NCBI GenBank assembly: GCA_963847235.1
Contig: CAWJYU010000011.1
Span: 1 to 64,000 of the forward strand
Length of the DNA stretch: 64,000 nucleotides
Direction of reading: 5' to 3'
DNA from: JACDAN01 sp963847235
GTDB taxonomy: Bacteria; Actinomycetota; Thermoleophilia; Gaiellales; Gaiellaceae
Position 1 is the first letter of the stretch. Each line of letters starts with the position of its first letter. A program made the position numbers and the translations under genes. This document shows positions 8,294 through 16,724 of the stretch, piece by piece. Below the pieces are notes generated by a model, which was given only the letters and a program-made list of their open reading frames with translations, searched no databases and was not told the DNA's origin.

Positions 8294-9451
8294 CTGTGGA
8301 GCCGGGCGGCGATCTGGTCGGCCGTCGTCCTCGCGTACCTGACCTTCGAGCCGAACCGGCACCCCGACGTCGCTCGCTGGGACCGGCCGGAGTACACACG
8401 GGACGCCGGATTCCTCGTCGACGTCTGGGCCCGCTGGGACAGCGTCTGGTTCCTGCGGATCGCCGAGGACGGCTACGGCGCGACCGAGGAGGCGGCCGCA
8501 GCGTTCTACCCGCTCTATCCACTGCTCGTCGGATTGCTCGGCCGGGTGCTCTTCGGCCACTACGTCCTGGCCGGCGTCCTCGTCTCGCTTGCCGCCTGTC
8601 TCGGCGCGTTCGTCCTGCTCGACCGGCTGGCCCTGCGGCGACTCGGCGACGCCGGCGCGCGGAGGACGGTGGTGTACCTGGCGGTCTTCCCGTTCGCGCT
8701 CTTCCTCGGCGCCGTCTACAGCGAGTCGCTCTTCCTCCTCATGGCCGTGGCGAGCTTCTTGCTCGCCGAGCGCGGGAGCTTCCTCGGCGCGGGAACCGCG
8801 GCTGGGCTCGCATGGCTGACGCGCCCGCTCGGCGTTGCGCTGCTTCCTGCCCTCGTCCTCCTGGCCTGGCGGTCGCGGGACCGGCGCGCGGCGCTCCTGC
8901 GGCTCTGCGCGGCACCGGCGCTGTTCGCGCTCTATCCGCTCTACCTCTGGTGGAAGCTCGACGATCCCTTCGCCTTTCTCCAGGCTGAAAGGACCTGGAG
9001 CCGCGAGCTCTCGCCGGCCGGCCCGCTCGGCGGGCTCTGGGACGGCCTGCGCGCGGGCTGGGCCGGAGTCAGGCAGCTCGCGTCGGGCTCCGATTCCACC
9101 CGCTACTGGAGCGCGGTGCAGGACGCCGATCCCGACCGGGTGGCGGCGATCAACCTGGCGCAGCTGGGCTTCCTCCTGCTCTTCGCGGGCCTCACGATCG
9201 TCGCCTGGCGGAACTTCGGCGCGCCCTACGGCCTGTTCGCGGCCGTCAGCCTTGCGATCCCGCTGAGCGTGCCGTCGGAGCGCTGGCCGCTGCTCTCGAT
9301 CCAGCGCTTCGGCCTCGTCGTCTTCCCGCTTTTCATGGCGCTCGCCGTGCTCGGTTCTCGCCCGCGGGTGCACACCGGGGTGGTAGTCGTGAGCGCCGTG
9401 CTGCTCGGAGTCGTCTGCGCCCAGTGGGCCCTCTGGCAGTGGGTGGCATGA
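8294..9451 (+). CDS. PIG-V-like membrane mannosyltransferase; non-canonical start
   Basis: About 385 residues, polytopic. The N-terminal lumenal loop reads ARWDSVWFLRIAEDGY, then AAAFYPLYPLLVGLLGRVL, followed by SESLFLLMAVASFLLAERG. These are the conserved acidic and aromatic motifs of the PIG-V/GPI-mannosyltransferase-II-like GT-C family of prokaryotes. The frame opens after a stop at 8258 and holds no ATG, GTG or TTG until TTG 8534, which is past the conserved WARWDS motif. I therefore place the start at CTG 8294 (MWSRAAIWSAVVLAYL); ATT 8279 is an alternative. Its 5' end abuts the divergent DUF2203 start. Probably a polyprenol-phosphate-sugar-dependent transferase. Confidence 0.7.
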   Translation: MWSRAAIWSAVVLAYLTFEPNRHPDVARWDRPEYTRDAGFLVDVWARWDSVWFLRIAEDGYGATEEAAAAFYPLYPLLVGLLGRVLFGHYVLAGVLVSLAACLGAFVLLDRLALRRLGDAGARRTVVYLAVFPFALFLGAVYSESLFLLMAVASFLLAERGSFLGAGTAAGLAWLTRPLGVALLPALVLLAWRSRDRRAALLRLCAAPALFALYPLYLWWKLDDPFAFLQAERTWSRELSPAGPLGGLWDGLRAGWAGVRQLASGSDSTRYWSAVQDADPDRVAAINLAQLGFLLLFAGLTIVAWRNFGAPYGLFAAVSLAIPLSVPSERWPLLSIQRFGLVVFPLFMALAVLGSRPRVHTGVVVVSAVLLGVVCAQWALWQWVA

Positions 9452-10140
9452 CCGAGCCCGCGCCGCCTCAGGCACGGCAGCCCGAGCTCGGGCGCAAGCT
9501 CCTCGCGTGGTGGGTGCTCGTCGGCACCCTCATCCTGATCGGCTTTCTCTCTGCGGCCGCCGCGGAGGACGACGCCGATCGCTCGGATGCCGTCTACCAG
9601 TACCAGTTCGGGATCGGCGGCCTCGTCGTCTACACGGTGCTGATCGGAATCGTGCTCCTGATCGCCCGCGGGCTGGACTGGCGGGAGACCTTCGCGCTCA
9701 AGCGCCCAACCTCGTGGAAGCGCGCAGGCGCCCTGACGATCGGCCTTCTGGTCGCGGTGTTCATCGTCGGCGCGATCCTCGAGGCGATCTTCCACGCCGG
9801 CGAGGAGCAGGGGCTCGACCCCGCGGGCTGGCAGCCGGATCGCGTCGGCGCGCTCATCCTCAGCTTCCTCGCAATCGCCATCGCGGCGCCGCTCGCCGAG
9901 GAGCTGACGTTCCGCGGCCTCGGCTACTACCTCCTGAGCCAGTTCGGCCACTGGGCGGCGATCGCGATCACCGGGATCACGTTCGCGCTCGCCCACGGCC
10001 TGATCGTCGGGATTCCGGTCTTCTTCGTGATCGGCGCCGGGCTCGCGTACCTCCGCTACCGCACGGACAGCCTCTATCCGCCGATCCTCGTCCACATGGC
10101 CTTCAACGGCCTGCAGCTCGTGATCGGCGTGTTCGGCTAG
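9448..10140 (+). CDS. CPBP-family intramembrane metalloprotease
   Basis: 230 residues with about six membrane helices. The diagnostic CPBP (Abi/Rce1-like) motif 1, EELTFRGLGYYLL, is at about residue 150. Motif 2 is FALAHG, and motif 3, with the last metal-ligand His, is PPILVHMAFNGLQ. The fold cleaves substrates in the membrane; bacterial members mostly lack known substrates. The ATG start overlaps the PIG-V-like gene stop (ATGA), so the two are coupled. Its stop shares the palindrome CTAG with the convergent ABC ATPase stop. Confidence 0.9.
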   Translation: MTEPAPPQARQPELGRKLLAWWVLVGTLILIGFLSAAAAEDDADRSDAVYQYQFGIGGLVVYTVLIGIVLLIARGLDWRETFALKRPTSWKRAGALTIGLLVAVFIVGAILEAIFHAGEEQGLDPAGWQPDRVGALILSFLAIAIAAPLAEELTFRGLGYYLLSQFGHWAAIAITGITFALAHGLIVGIPVFFVIGAGLAYLRYRTDSLYPPILVHMAFNGLQLVIGVFG

Positions 10141-11321
10141 CCGCGATAGATCCCGAGCCCTGTCGCCGGATCGAAGAAGTGCATCCGGTCGGGTGCGACA
10201 CGCAGTTGCGCGCGGTCGCCCTCACGGAAGCTCGCGCCGCGACCGAGTCGTGCAACGAACACGGTGCCGTGCTCCTCGCGGACGTCCACGGCGTCGGCGC
10301 CCACGGCTGCCTTGATGTCCTCACCGTGCACGGGCGGGCCGCCCACGGCGAAGTGGACGAAGACCTCCGACCCCATGTCCTCTCTGATGTCCACGGGTGC
10401 GGAGATGTGGCCGTCCGCCTCATGGTCCGCGTACGCGAAGTCCTCGGGGCGGATCCCGAGGACCAGCCGTTTGCCCTCGAACCCGCGAAGCGCGGGCCGC
10501 GCTTGCACGAGCTCGTCAGCCACGACGAGCCGGTGCTCACCAAACCGCGCTTCGAGCCGGCCGTTCTCCCGGACCAGGTCAGCGCCGACGAGATTCATCG
10601 CGGGCGAGCCGATGAACTCGGCGACGAAGAGGTTCACGGGCTCGTCGTAGAGCTTCTGCGGCACGTCGTACTGCTGAAGCACCCCGTCTCGCATGACGGC
10701 GACGCGGTCGCCGAGCGTCAACGCTTCGGTCTGGTCATGCGTGACGTAGATCGTCGTGACGGCGAGATCGCGCTGGATCCGCGCGATCTCCGCTCGCATC
10801 TCCACCCGCAGCTTCGCGTCGAGGTTCGACAGCGGCTCGTCCATCAGGAACGCCTGCGGCTCGCGGACGATCGCGCGGCCCATCGCAACGCGTTGGCGCT
10901 GGCCGCCGGAGAGCGTGCGCGGGCGCTTGCCGAGAACCTCGCCGAGGCCGAGGACGCCGGCCGCCCGCTTGACCCGGCGGTCGATCTCGCCCTTGTCGAT
11001 CTTCCGCAGCTTCAGCCCGAACGCCATGTTCTTGTAGGCCGACATGTGCGGGTACAGCGCGTAGTTCTGGAACACCATCGCGACGTCGCGGTTCTTCGGG
11101 GGCAGGTTGTTGACGACCCGGCCGCCGATCCGGACCTCGCCCGAGGTGACCGGCTCCAGCCCGGCCACCATGCGCAGAGCCGTGGTCTTCCCGCACCCTG
11201 ACGGGCCGACGAGCACGGTGAACTCCCCGTCGGCGATCGTCAGGTCGAGCTCCTTCACGGCCTTCGTGCCGTCGGGATAGACCTTCGTCAGCTGTTCGAG
11301 TTCGATCTCAGCTATCGCCAA
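10137..11321 (-). CDS. Sugar ABC importer ATPase (UgpC/MalK type)
   Basis: 394 residues from TTG 11321. Walker A is GPSGCGKTT (about residue 40), the signature is LSGGQRQRVAMGRAIVREPQAF, Walker B is LMDEPLSNLDAKLR, and the switch His is in VTHDQTEALTL. The C-terminal regulatory domain with FIGSPAMNLV and a TOBE/OB segment marks the MalK/UgpC group that powers carbohydrate uptake. It is divergent from the permease and binding-protein genes, with 72 bases between them, so a shared control region is likely. UgpC-type ATPases often serve several sugar transporters, so it may not be dedicated to this one. Confidence 0.93.
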   Translation of the reverse strand: MAIAEIELEQLTKVYPDGTKAVKELDLTIADGEFTVLVGPSGCGKTTALRMVAGLEPVTSGEVRIGGRVVNNLPPKNRDVAMVFQNYALYPHMSAYKNMAFGLKLRKIDKGEIDRRVKRAAGVLGLGEVLGKRPRTLSGGQRQRVAMGRAIVREPQAFLMDEPLSNLDAKLRVEMRAEIARIQRDLAVTTIYVTHDQTEALTLGDRVAVMRDGVLQQYDVPQKLYDEPVNLFVAEFIGSPAMNLVGADLVRENGRLEARFGEHRLVVADELVQARPALRGFEGKRLVLGIRPEDFAYADHEADGHISAPVDIREDMGSEVFVHFAVGGPPVHGEDIKAAVGADAVDVREEHGTVFVARLGRGASFREGDRAQLRVAPDRMHFFDPATGLGIYRG

Positions 11322-11393
11322 TCACCACCGTGGGAACAGCTGGGAAAGATACTCCCGTCACGACGTTCGTTCACCGTTTACGATCGGGGCGAC

Positions 11394-12407
11394 GTGGCGA
11401 CCGTCGCGGCCGGCTCACACCGTCGGCGCTGGCAGGACATTTTCGAGGAGCGCCGCTTCCTCGGCCCGCTCCTGATCGCTCCTGCAGTGCTCTTCATCGT
11501 CCTGCTGGTCGGCGCTCCGCTCGTTCTCGCGGTCTATCTCAGCCTCACAGACGCCACTGCAGGCTCGCTGACGGGCGAGTTCGTCGGCTTCCAGAACTAC
11601 ACGGAAGCCTGGCAGAGCGAGAACTTCCGCCGAGCACTGCGCAACACGGTGATCTTCACGCTCGTCTCGCAGGCGATCGTCCTCGTCGGCGCCGGCGTCT
11701 TGGCGCATGCGCTCGTTCGCGACTTCCCGGGCAAGTGGTTCCTCCGCTTTCTCGTCGTCCTCCCGTGGGCCACGCCTGTGGCACTGAGCACCGTCGGCTT
11801 CCTCTGGATCCTCCACCCGCTCTACAGCGTCGTGAACTGGACGCTCACCCACGACGTCGTCCCTGGAAGTCCCGCCTTCTTCCCGTACAAGGCGTTCAAC
11901 TGGGCCTTCGCCCGTGACTTCTGGCCGAGGTGGATCCAGATCTCGCCGATCGAGCCGATCGACCCGCCACAGTGGCTCGGCGAGCCCAACCTCGCGATGG
12001 CGGCGATCATCTTCGCCCACGCCTGGCGGATCCTCCCCTTCGCCACGGTGATCTTCATCGCGGGCCTCGCGTCGATGCCGCCGGAGATCGACGACGCCGC
12101 CAAAGTCGACGGCGCCACCGGGCTGAAGAAGTTCTGGTACGTCACGCTCCCGCTGCAGCTCCCCATCGCGCTCGTCGCCCTGCTCTTCGGAATCGTCTTC
12201 ACGGCGACCGACATGACGGTCGTCTACATCCTCACGCACGGCGGGCCGTTCAACAGCACGCACATGCTGACGACCTTGGCATTCGACACCGGGATCAACA
12301 GCGCGGCGCTCGGGCAGGGCGCCGCCATCTCGCTCTACCTGCTGCCGGCGCTCGCGCTCGTCGCGATCCTGATGCTCGGCTTCGCTCGCCGAGTGGAGGT
12401 GACCTAG
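11394..12407 (+). CDS. Sugar ABC transporter permease 1 (MalF/UgpA type)
   Basis: 337 residues from GTG. There are six membrane helices, starting GPLLIAPAVLFIVLLVGAPLVLAVYLSLTD as in MalF/UgpA proteins. The EAA loop that docks on the ATPase is EIDDAAKVDGATGLKKFWYVTLPLQLP. A loop between helices 3 and 4 (VVPGSPAFF ... PPQWLGEPN) is longer than in many homologues. The downstream permease gene starts on the last base of this stop codon (TAGTG). It forms the membrane pore with the second permease; the sugar is not identifiable. Confidence 0.92.
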   Translation: MATVAAGSHRRRWQDIFEERRFLGPLLIAPAVLFIVLLVGAPLVLAVYLSLTDATAGSLTGEFVGFQNYTEAWQSENFRRALRNTVIFTLVSQAIVLVGAGVLAHALVRDFPGKWFLRFLVVLPWATPVALSTVGFLWILHPLYSVVNWTLTHDVVPGSPAFFPYKAFNWAFARDFWPRWIQISPIEPIDPPQWLGEPNLAMAAIIFAHAWRILPFATVIFIAGLASMPPEIDDAAKVDGATGLKKFWYVTLPLQLPIALVALLFGIVFTATDMTVVYILTHGGPFNSTHMLTTLAFDTGINSAALGQGAAISLYLLPALALVAILMLGFARRVEVT

Positions 12408-13243
12408 TGGCGCCGCGGCGGGAGAACGTGCTCCCCTGGCTGATCGTCGGGCCCTTCGCGATCGTTCTCGCCTTCCCGTTCTACTGGATGCTCATGACCG
12501 CGCTGCGCGCGGACAACGACCTCTACGACATCGAGCAGGTCCCGTTCAAGTTCAACGCCGACTCGCCGACGCTGGACAACTTCAGATTCCTCTTCGAGCA
12601 GACCGACTATCGCGAGTGGCTCCAGAACACCGCGATCATCGGCGGCGCCGTCGTCGTCATCACGCTCGTCCTGGCGCTCCCCGCGGGCTATGCACTCGCC
12701 CGGCTCTCCGGCGGCTGGGGTCAGACGATCGGCGTCGGAATCTTCCTGACGTACCTCGTGCCCCCGACCCTCCTGTTCCTGCCCCTCTCGCGGGTGATTG
12801 CCGAGCTGAATCTTCACGACCGCCTGTGGTCGCTCATCCTCGTCTACCCCTCGTTCACCGTCCCCTTCTCGATCTGGCTCCTCATGGGGTTCTTCAAGAC
12901 CATCCCGCCCGAGCTCGAGGACGCGGCCCTCGTCGACGGCGCTTCCCGGCTCTCGGCGCTCGTACGCGTGGTGTTCCCGCTCTCCATGCCCGGGATCCTC
13001 ACCGTCGTCATCTTCTCGTTCTCGCTCGTCGTCAACGAGTTCGTCTACGCGATCACGTTCATCTCGAGCACCGAGCAGAAGACGCTCTCCGCCGGCGTGC
13101 CCACGGAGCTCATCCGCGGCGACGTCTTCTACTGGGGCGCCCTCATGGCCGCCACGCTGATCCCGGCCATCCCGCTCGCGCTGCTCTACAACGTCTTCCT
13201 CAACCGCTTCATCGCCGGCTTCACCGGCGGCGCATTCCGTTGA
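12407..13243 (+). CDS. Sugar ABC transporter permease 2 (MalG/UgpE type)
   Basis: 278 residues. The GTG start overlaps the previous stop by one base. The N-terminal helix LPWLIVGPFAIVLAFPFYWMLMTAL is typical of MalG/UgpE proteins. The EAA motif is ELEDAALVDGASRLSALVRVVFPLSMPG. Six helices are predicted. It pairs with the upstream permease. A 74-base gap with a good Shine-Dalgarno sequence separates it from the substrate-binding protein gene, so all three probably form one operon. Confidence 0.92.
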   Translation: MAPRRENVLPWLIVGPFAIVLAFPFYWMLMTALRADNDLYDIEQVPFKFNADSPTLDNFRFLFEQTDYREWLQNTAIIGGAVVVITLVLALPAGYALARLSGGWGQTIGVGIFLTYLVPPTLLFLPLSRVIAELNLHDRLWSLILVYPSFTVPFSIWLLMGFFKTIPPELEDAALVDGASRLSALVRVVFPLSMPGILTVVIFSFSLVVNEFVYAITFISSTEQKTLSAGVPTELIRGDVFYWGALMAATLIPAIPLALLYNVFLNRFIAGFTGGAFR

Positions 13244-13316
13244 GCCAGAGAAAGGAGAACGACCGGACAGAAACCCAGGAGGCCCTCGGCAGAGAACGGA
13301 AGGAGAGGTGATCTGA

Positions 13317-14714
13317 GTGAAAGACCGACGGGAGCGCGTCGACATCACGAAGGTCGACGACGATCTCACGAGACGCGAGCTCCTGCGGCGAGCCGCACTG
13401 GGAGGAATCGTCCTCGTCTACGGAGCGTCCGGGGCGAAGACGGCAGTCGCGGGCGTGCCGCGATTCCGACACAAGGAGCTCGCCGGAACGCTCCGCATCA
13501 TCCAGTGGAGCCACTTCGTGCCCGCCTACGACCGCTGGTTCGACGACGTCTACGTCAAGCGCTGGGGCCAGGCGAACGACACCGAGGTCCGCGTCGACCA
13601 CGTGAACCTGGCGGAGTTGCCGGCGCGGGCCGCCTCAGAGGTGGCTGCCCAGAGCGGCCACGACCTGTTCCAGTTCCTCTCGCCGCCGGCGGCGTACGAG
13701 GACCGCGTGATCGCGGTCAACGACCTCGTCCAGCAGGTCGAGCGGAAGGTCGGGAAGATCGGCCGCGTCGGCCGCAAGAGCACCTACAACCCGCGAACGA
13801 AGAAGTACTTCGGCTTCGCGGACAACTACGTCCCGGATCCCGTCCACTACCGCGCCGATCTCTGGGGTGAGGTCGGGCTCAGGCCGACGACGTGGGAGAA
13901 CATTCGCCGGGCCGCTCCGAGGCTGAAGGCGATGGGCAACCCGGTCGGGATCGGCATGTCCCAGGAGCTCGACTCGAACATGGCGCTCATCGCCCTGTTG
14001 CAGTGCTTCGGGGCGTACATCCAGAACGCCGACGCCCGGATCACGATCAAGAGCAAGGGCACCCGCGACGCACTCAACTTCATGCGTGACCTCTTTCGGC
14101 GCGGCATGACGAGCGAGGTGTTCGCGTGGACGGCTGCGTCCAACAACGATGCGTTCCTCGCAGGCCGGCTGTCGCTGGCGATGAACGCCATCTCGATCGC
14201 CCGGAGCGCGGAGCAGCGGAACCTGCGCTTCAACAGGGACATCCGAATCCTGCCCATCCCCGACGGCCCGGGCCCGCGCATGGGCCTGGAGCACGTGATG
14301 GGCGTCTACGTGATCTGGAAGTTCGCGCAGAACAAGCGAGCCGCGAGGAAGTTCCTGGTCGACATCGGCACCCAGTACACCGGGCACTTCCTGAACAGCT
14401 ACTTCTACAACTTCCCGGCCTTCCCCGGCTCGGTGAAGAACATCCCCGCCCGACTACGCAGGAACACGAGCTATCCGAACGAGGTACCCGGGCGGTATCC
14501 CATCCTCGAACGCATCTCGAAGAACTGGACGACGAACGTCGGTCACCCCGGCTACTCGAACGCCGCGATCGACGAGGTGTTCAACAAGTTCATCATCCCG
14601 CAGATGTTCGCCCGGGTCGCCCGCGGCGACATGACCGCGGACGAGGCGATGCGTGCAGCGCATCGAGAGATGACGCCGATCTTCAAGAAGTGGCGGGACC
14701 GCAAGAAGATCTAG
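13317..14714 (+). CDS. Sugar ABC transporter substrate-binding protein, Tat-exported
   Basis: 465 residues from GTG 13317, with AGGAGAGG 9 bases upstream. The N-terminus has a twin-arginine signal, TRRELLRRAALGGIVLVYGASGAKTAVAG. The mature part (LRIIQWSHFVPAYDRWFDD, later GHDLFQFLSPPAAYEDR) is a family 1 extracellular solute-binding protein. No lipobox Cys is seen, so it may be released or kept by the Tat anchor. An AAHREMTPIFKKWRD tail is typical of this subgroup. It captures the ligand for the two upstream permeases. The ligand is unknown, and no regulator or hydrolase neighbour hints at it. Confidence 0.9.
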   Translation: MKDRRERVDITKVDDDLTRRELLRRAALGGIVLVYGASGAKTAVAGVPRFRHKELAGTLRIIQWSHFVPAYDRWFDDVYVKRWGQANDTEVRVDHVNLAELPARAASEVAAQSGHDLFQFLSPPAAYEDRVIAVNDLVQQVERKVGKIGRVGRKSTYNPRTKKYFGFADNYVPDPVHYRADLWGEVGLRPTTWENIRRAAPRLKAMGNPVGIGMSQELDSNMALIALLQCFGAYIQNADARITIKSKGTRDALNFMRDLFRRGMTSEVFAWTAASNNDAFLAGRLSLAMNAISIARSAEQRNLRFNRDIRILPIPDGPGPRMGLEHVMGVYVIWKFAQNKRAARKFLVDIGTQYTGHFLNSYFYNFPAFPGSVKNIPARLRRNTSYPNEVPGRYPILERISKNWTTNVGHPGYSNAAIDEVFNKFIIPQMFARVARGDMTADEAMRAAHREMTPIFKKWRDRKKI

Positions 14715-14739
14715 CGGGCCGCATGGATCGGAGAGCGCA

Positions 14740-14767
14740 GGGCCGCCCACGGGCGGCTCTGTGTTTA
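14740..14767 (+). terminator. Rho-independent terminator of the sugar ABC operon
   Basis: A stem of 9 pairs, with GCCGCC at 14743-14748 pairing with GGCGGC at 14753-14758 and three more outer pairs including one G-U, closes the loop CACG. It is followed by the T-containing stretch GTGTTT. It lies 25 bases after the binding-protein stop and before the convergent DUF151 gene. Confidence 0.7.
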
Positions 14768-14783
14768 GGAGGCCAAACCCTCC

Positions 14784-15281
14784 CTAGTTCTCTTCTTCGC
14801 CGACCGCGAACTGGTCGGGGGAGACGTCGTCGAGGAACTTCTTGAACTCGTCGACGATCTCTTCCTCGTTCACGTCCTCCCCCTCGAACTCGATCGCCGA
14901 CTCCTCGATCACTCGCTCGGCGGCGAAGATCGGCGCGTCGGAGCGGACGGCGATCGCGATCGCGTCGGACGGACGCGAGTCGATCTCGATCTCGGAGCCG
15001 TTCTGCTGCACGGTGATGCTCGCGTAGAAGGTGTTCTCGCGCAGCTCGGTCACCGTGATCCGCACGACCTCGGCGTCCAGCTGGTCGAGGACGTCGGCGA
15101 GCAGGTCGTGGGTCATCGGCCGCGGAGTCGAGGCGCCCTGGAGCTTCATCAGGATGGCGGCCGCCTCGGGGTGGCCGATCCAGATCGGCAGGAACCTGTT
15201 CCCGTCGGCCGTCTTCAGCAACACGATCGGCTGCTTGCCGACCAGGTCGAAGCTGACGCCGTAGATGACCATCTCGTGCAT
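14784..15281 (-). CDS. DUF151 bifunctional-nuclease family protein
   Basis: 165 residues from ATG 15281. The family core is clear: GVSFDLVGKQPIVLLK, then LPIWIGHPEAAAI, then DLLADVLDQLDAEV and the SRPSDAIAIAVRSDAPIF motif with the conserved SDAxAxA acidic site. A UVR-like helical C-terminus is reduced to an acidic tail (EGEDVNEEEIVDEFKKFLDD). Plant and actinobacterial relatives were described as nucleases, but the biochemical role in bacteria is not settled. It is monocistronic, facing the sugar ABC operon terminator. Confidence 0.88.
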   Translation of the reverse strand: MHEMVIYGVSFDLVGKQPIVLLKTADGNRFLPIWIGHPEAAAILMKLQGASTPRPMTHDLLADVLDQLDAEVVRITVTELRENTFYASITVQQNGSEIEIDSRPSDAIAIAVRSDAPIFAAERVIEESAIEFEGEDVNEEEIVDEFKKFLDDVSPDQFAVGEEEN

Positions 15282-15357
15282 AGGCGACCTTTTCTGATGT
15301 TAGCGCCGGGTTCCTCGGCCGAAACGCCACCAGCCGTGCGCTACCATCGCCGCGCGC

Positions 15358-15431
15358 GGGCGATTAGCTCAGTTGGTTAGAGCGCCGCTCTGATAAGGCG
15401 GAGGTCCGTGGTTCGAATCCACGATCGCCCA
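15358..15431 (+). tRNA. tRNA-Ile (anticodon GAU)
   Basis: 74 nt cloverleaf. The acceptor stem GGGCGAT pairs with ATCGCCC, and the discriminator is A. The D arm contains AGCTCAGTTGGTTAGAGC, the anticodon arm has CTGATAA with anticodon GAT, and the T arm has GGTTCGAATCC. The 3' CCA is not encoded. No 16S/23S genes are next to it, so this copy is outside any rRNA operon. Confidence 0.97.
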
Positions 15432-15462
15432 TCGCTGTAGCGATGCCCGCGAAGCGGGCAGT

Positions 15463-15579
15463 GGAAGGGGTCTGGGGAAACCGGGAGGTTGTCCCCAGCG
15501 GGCGCCGAGACCCCGCGCGCTACGCGCGCGACTGGGGAAGGGGTCTGGGGAAACCGGGAGGTGTCCCCAGCGGGCGCCG
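15463..15579 (+). repeat. Tandem pair of 44/45-bp repeats, each folding into a hairpin with a GGGA loop
   Basis: Copy 1 is 15463-15507 and copy 2 is 15536-15579; they are identical apart from one T missing in copy 2. Inside each, CTGGGGA and TCCCCAG flank AACC-GGGA-GGT(T), giving about 11 pairs closed by a GNRA-type tetraloop. The spacer holds CGCGCGCTACGCGCGCG, itself a hairpin. Another perfect hairpin, GCCCGC-GAA-GCGGGC, sits at 15445-15459 right after the tRNA. No protein-coding gene is evident in 15432-15585. Confidence 0.75.
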
Positions 15580-15585
15580 GGGCTC

Positions 15586-15834
15586 TCAGTGAACGGCCGC
15601 GGTCTGACGCAGGTAATCCGCAACCGCGAGCAGAAAAGCGGTGTCGCCGGCGAGCTCTGCCACGGTCCCCTTCGTGTGCTCGTCCAGCTCGTCGTCCCTC
15701 GCGAGCTCGGTCAGGAACGGCTCGAGCCGGCCCTCCTGCGAAAGAGTGGCCATGCGGAGGAAGAGCGCGCGGGCGTCCTCGTCCTGCGAGATCGCCTCGA
15801 GCCACTCGATGTCCTGCTGCCAGAGTCCGAGCAT
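15586..15834 (-). CDS. Small protein of unknown function downstream of parB
   Basis: 82 residues from ATG 15834 (a TTG sits one codon upstream). The composition is that of a folded, helical, acidic protein: EDARALFLRMATLSQEGRLEPF, then ELDEHTKGTVAELAGDTAFLLAVADYLRQT. I do not recognise a family. It follows parB on the same strand by 38 bases, so it may be the last gene of the par operon. The ribosome-binding site is weak. No membrane segment or Cys residue is visible. Confidence 0.5.
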   Translation of the reverse strand: MLGLWQQDIEWLEAISQDEDARALFLRMATLSQEGRLEPFLTELARDDELDEHTKGTVAELAGDTAFLLAVADYLRQTAAVH

Positions 15835-15872
15835 CAAGGGGACAACGAACGCCCCCGTGCTCTGGTTACGGC

Positions 15873-16724
15873 TTAGTTCTCATTCGCACGTTCGAGGATT
15901 TCGGCGAGCTCGGCGAGCTCCACCTCGTCGGCGAAAGCGATCTCGAGCCGGCCGTTGCGGATCCGGACGGAGCGGCCGGTGAGGCGTTCCCCCGCAGCCC
16001 GCGCCCGATCGGCGAGGCCCGGGTCAACCAGCGTGCGCGCCTTTCGCGGCTTGCGGCGAGCGCCCGACCAGCGGGCGGCGCGCTCCGCTTCCCGCACGGA
16101 CAGCCCGCGCCGGACGATTTCGCGGGCCAGGCGGCGGCGGTCCTCGTGATCCGGGACGGCGAGCACGGCCCGCGCATGGCCCTCGCTGAGCTCGCCCCGC
16201 TCGAGCATTGCAAGGACGTCCTCGGGCAGGTCGAGCAGGCGCATGCGGTTGGAGACGGACGGCTTCGACCGCCCGACCTGGTCGGCGATCTCGCCGAGGC
16301 CGAGCTCGAACTCGTCCACCAGCAGGGCGTAGGCCCGGGCCTCCTCGACGGGAGAGAGCTGCTCGCGCGCCACGTTCTCGACAAGCCCGAGCAGCAAGGC
16401 TTCGCGGTCACCGCTCTCACGGACGACCGCCGGGATCGTCTCGAGGCCCGCCTCCCGCGCCGCACGCCAGCGCCGCTCGCCGGCGATCAACTCGTAGCCT
16501 CCCTCGCGCCGGGAACGGACGACGACCGGCTGGACGACCCCCTGGGCGCGGATCGAGTCCGCGAGCCCGGCGGTCGTCTCGTGGTCGAACCGCCTCCGTG
16601 GCTGGCGCGGGTTTGCGTGGACGAGGCCGATCGGAAGGTGGGCGAGCTCGGTGGTCGGCTGGCCGCCGATGAGCACCTCGAGCCCGCGGCCGAGGCCTCT
16701 GCGTGGGCTAGGCGCGCTCGACAA
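15873..16724 (-). CDS. parB: Chromosome-partitioning protein ParB
   Basis: 283 residues from TTG 16724. It opens RRGLGRGLEVLIGG, then the ParB N-terminal CTPase domain with NPRQPRRRF, GVVQPVVVR and the GERRWRAA motif that contacts CTP. The central helix-turn-helix (LGEIADQVGRSKPSVSNRMRLLDLP) binds parS. The C-terminal dimer domain ends RLEIAFADEVELAELAEILERA. The start overlaps the parA stop by 17 bases. It loads on parS and recruits SMC near the origin. I found no perfect 16-bp parS (TGTTTCACGTGAAACA) in the window. Confidence 0.95.
   Translation of the reverse strand: MSSAPSPRRGLGRGLEVLIGGQPTTELAHLPIGLVHANPRQPRRRFDHETTAGLADSIRAQGVVQPVVVRSRREGGYELIAGERRWRAAREAGLETIPAVVRESGDREALLLGLVENVAREQLSPVEEARAYALLVDEFELGLGEIADQVGRSKPSVSNRMRLLDLPEDVLAMLERGELSEGHARAVLAVPDHEDRRRLAREIVRRGLSVREAERAARWSGARRKPRKARTLVDPGLADRARAAGERLTGRSVRIRNGRLEIAFADEVELAELAEILERANEN

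Noticed and set aside
8262..8300. GTG 8262 as start of the PIG-V-like gene
   Set aside because: It is in a different frame and would give a Ser/Arg-rich peptide that does not join the conserved WARWDS region.
10137..10140. CTAG shared by convergent stop codons, also at 35190-35193, as a special signal
   Set aside because: CTAG is simply TAG on both strands. Two cases among tightly packed convergent genes need no special explanation.
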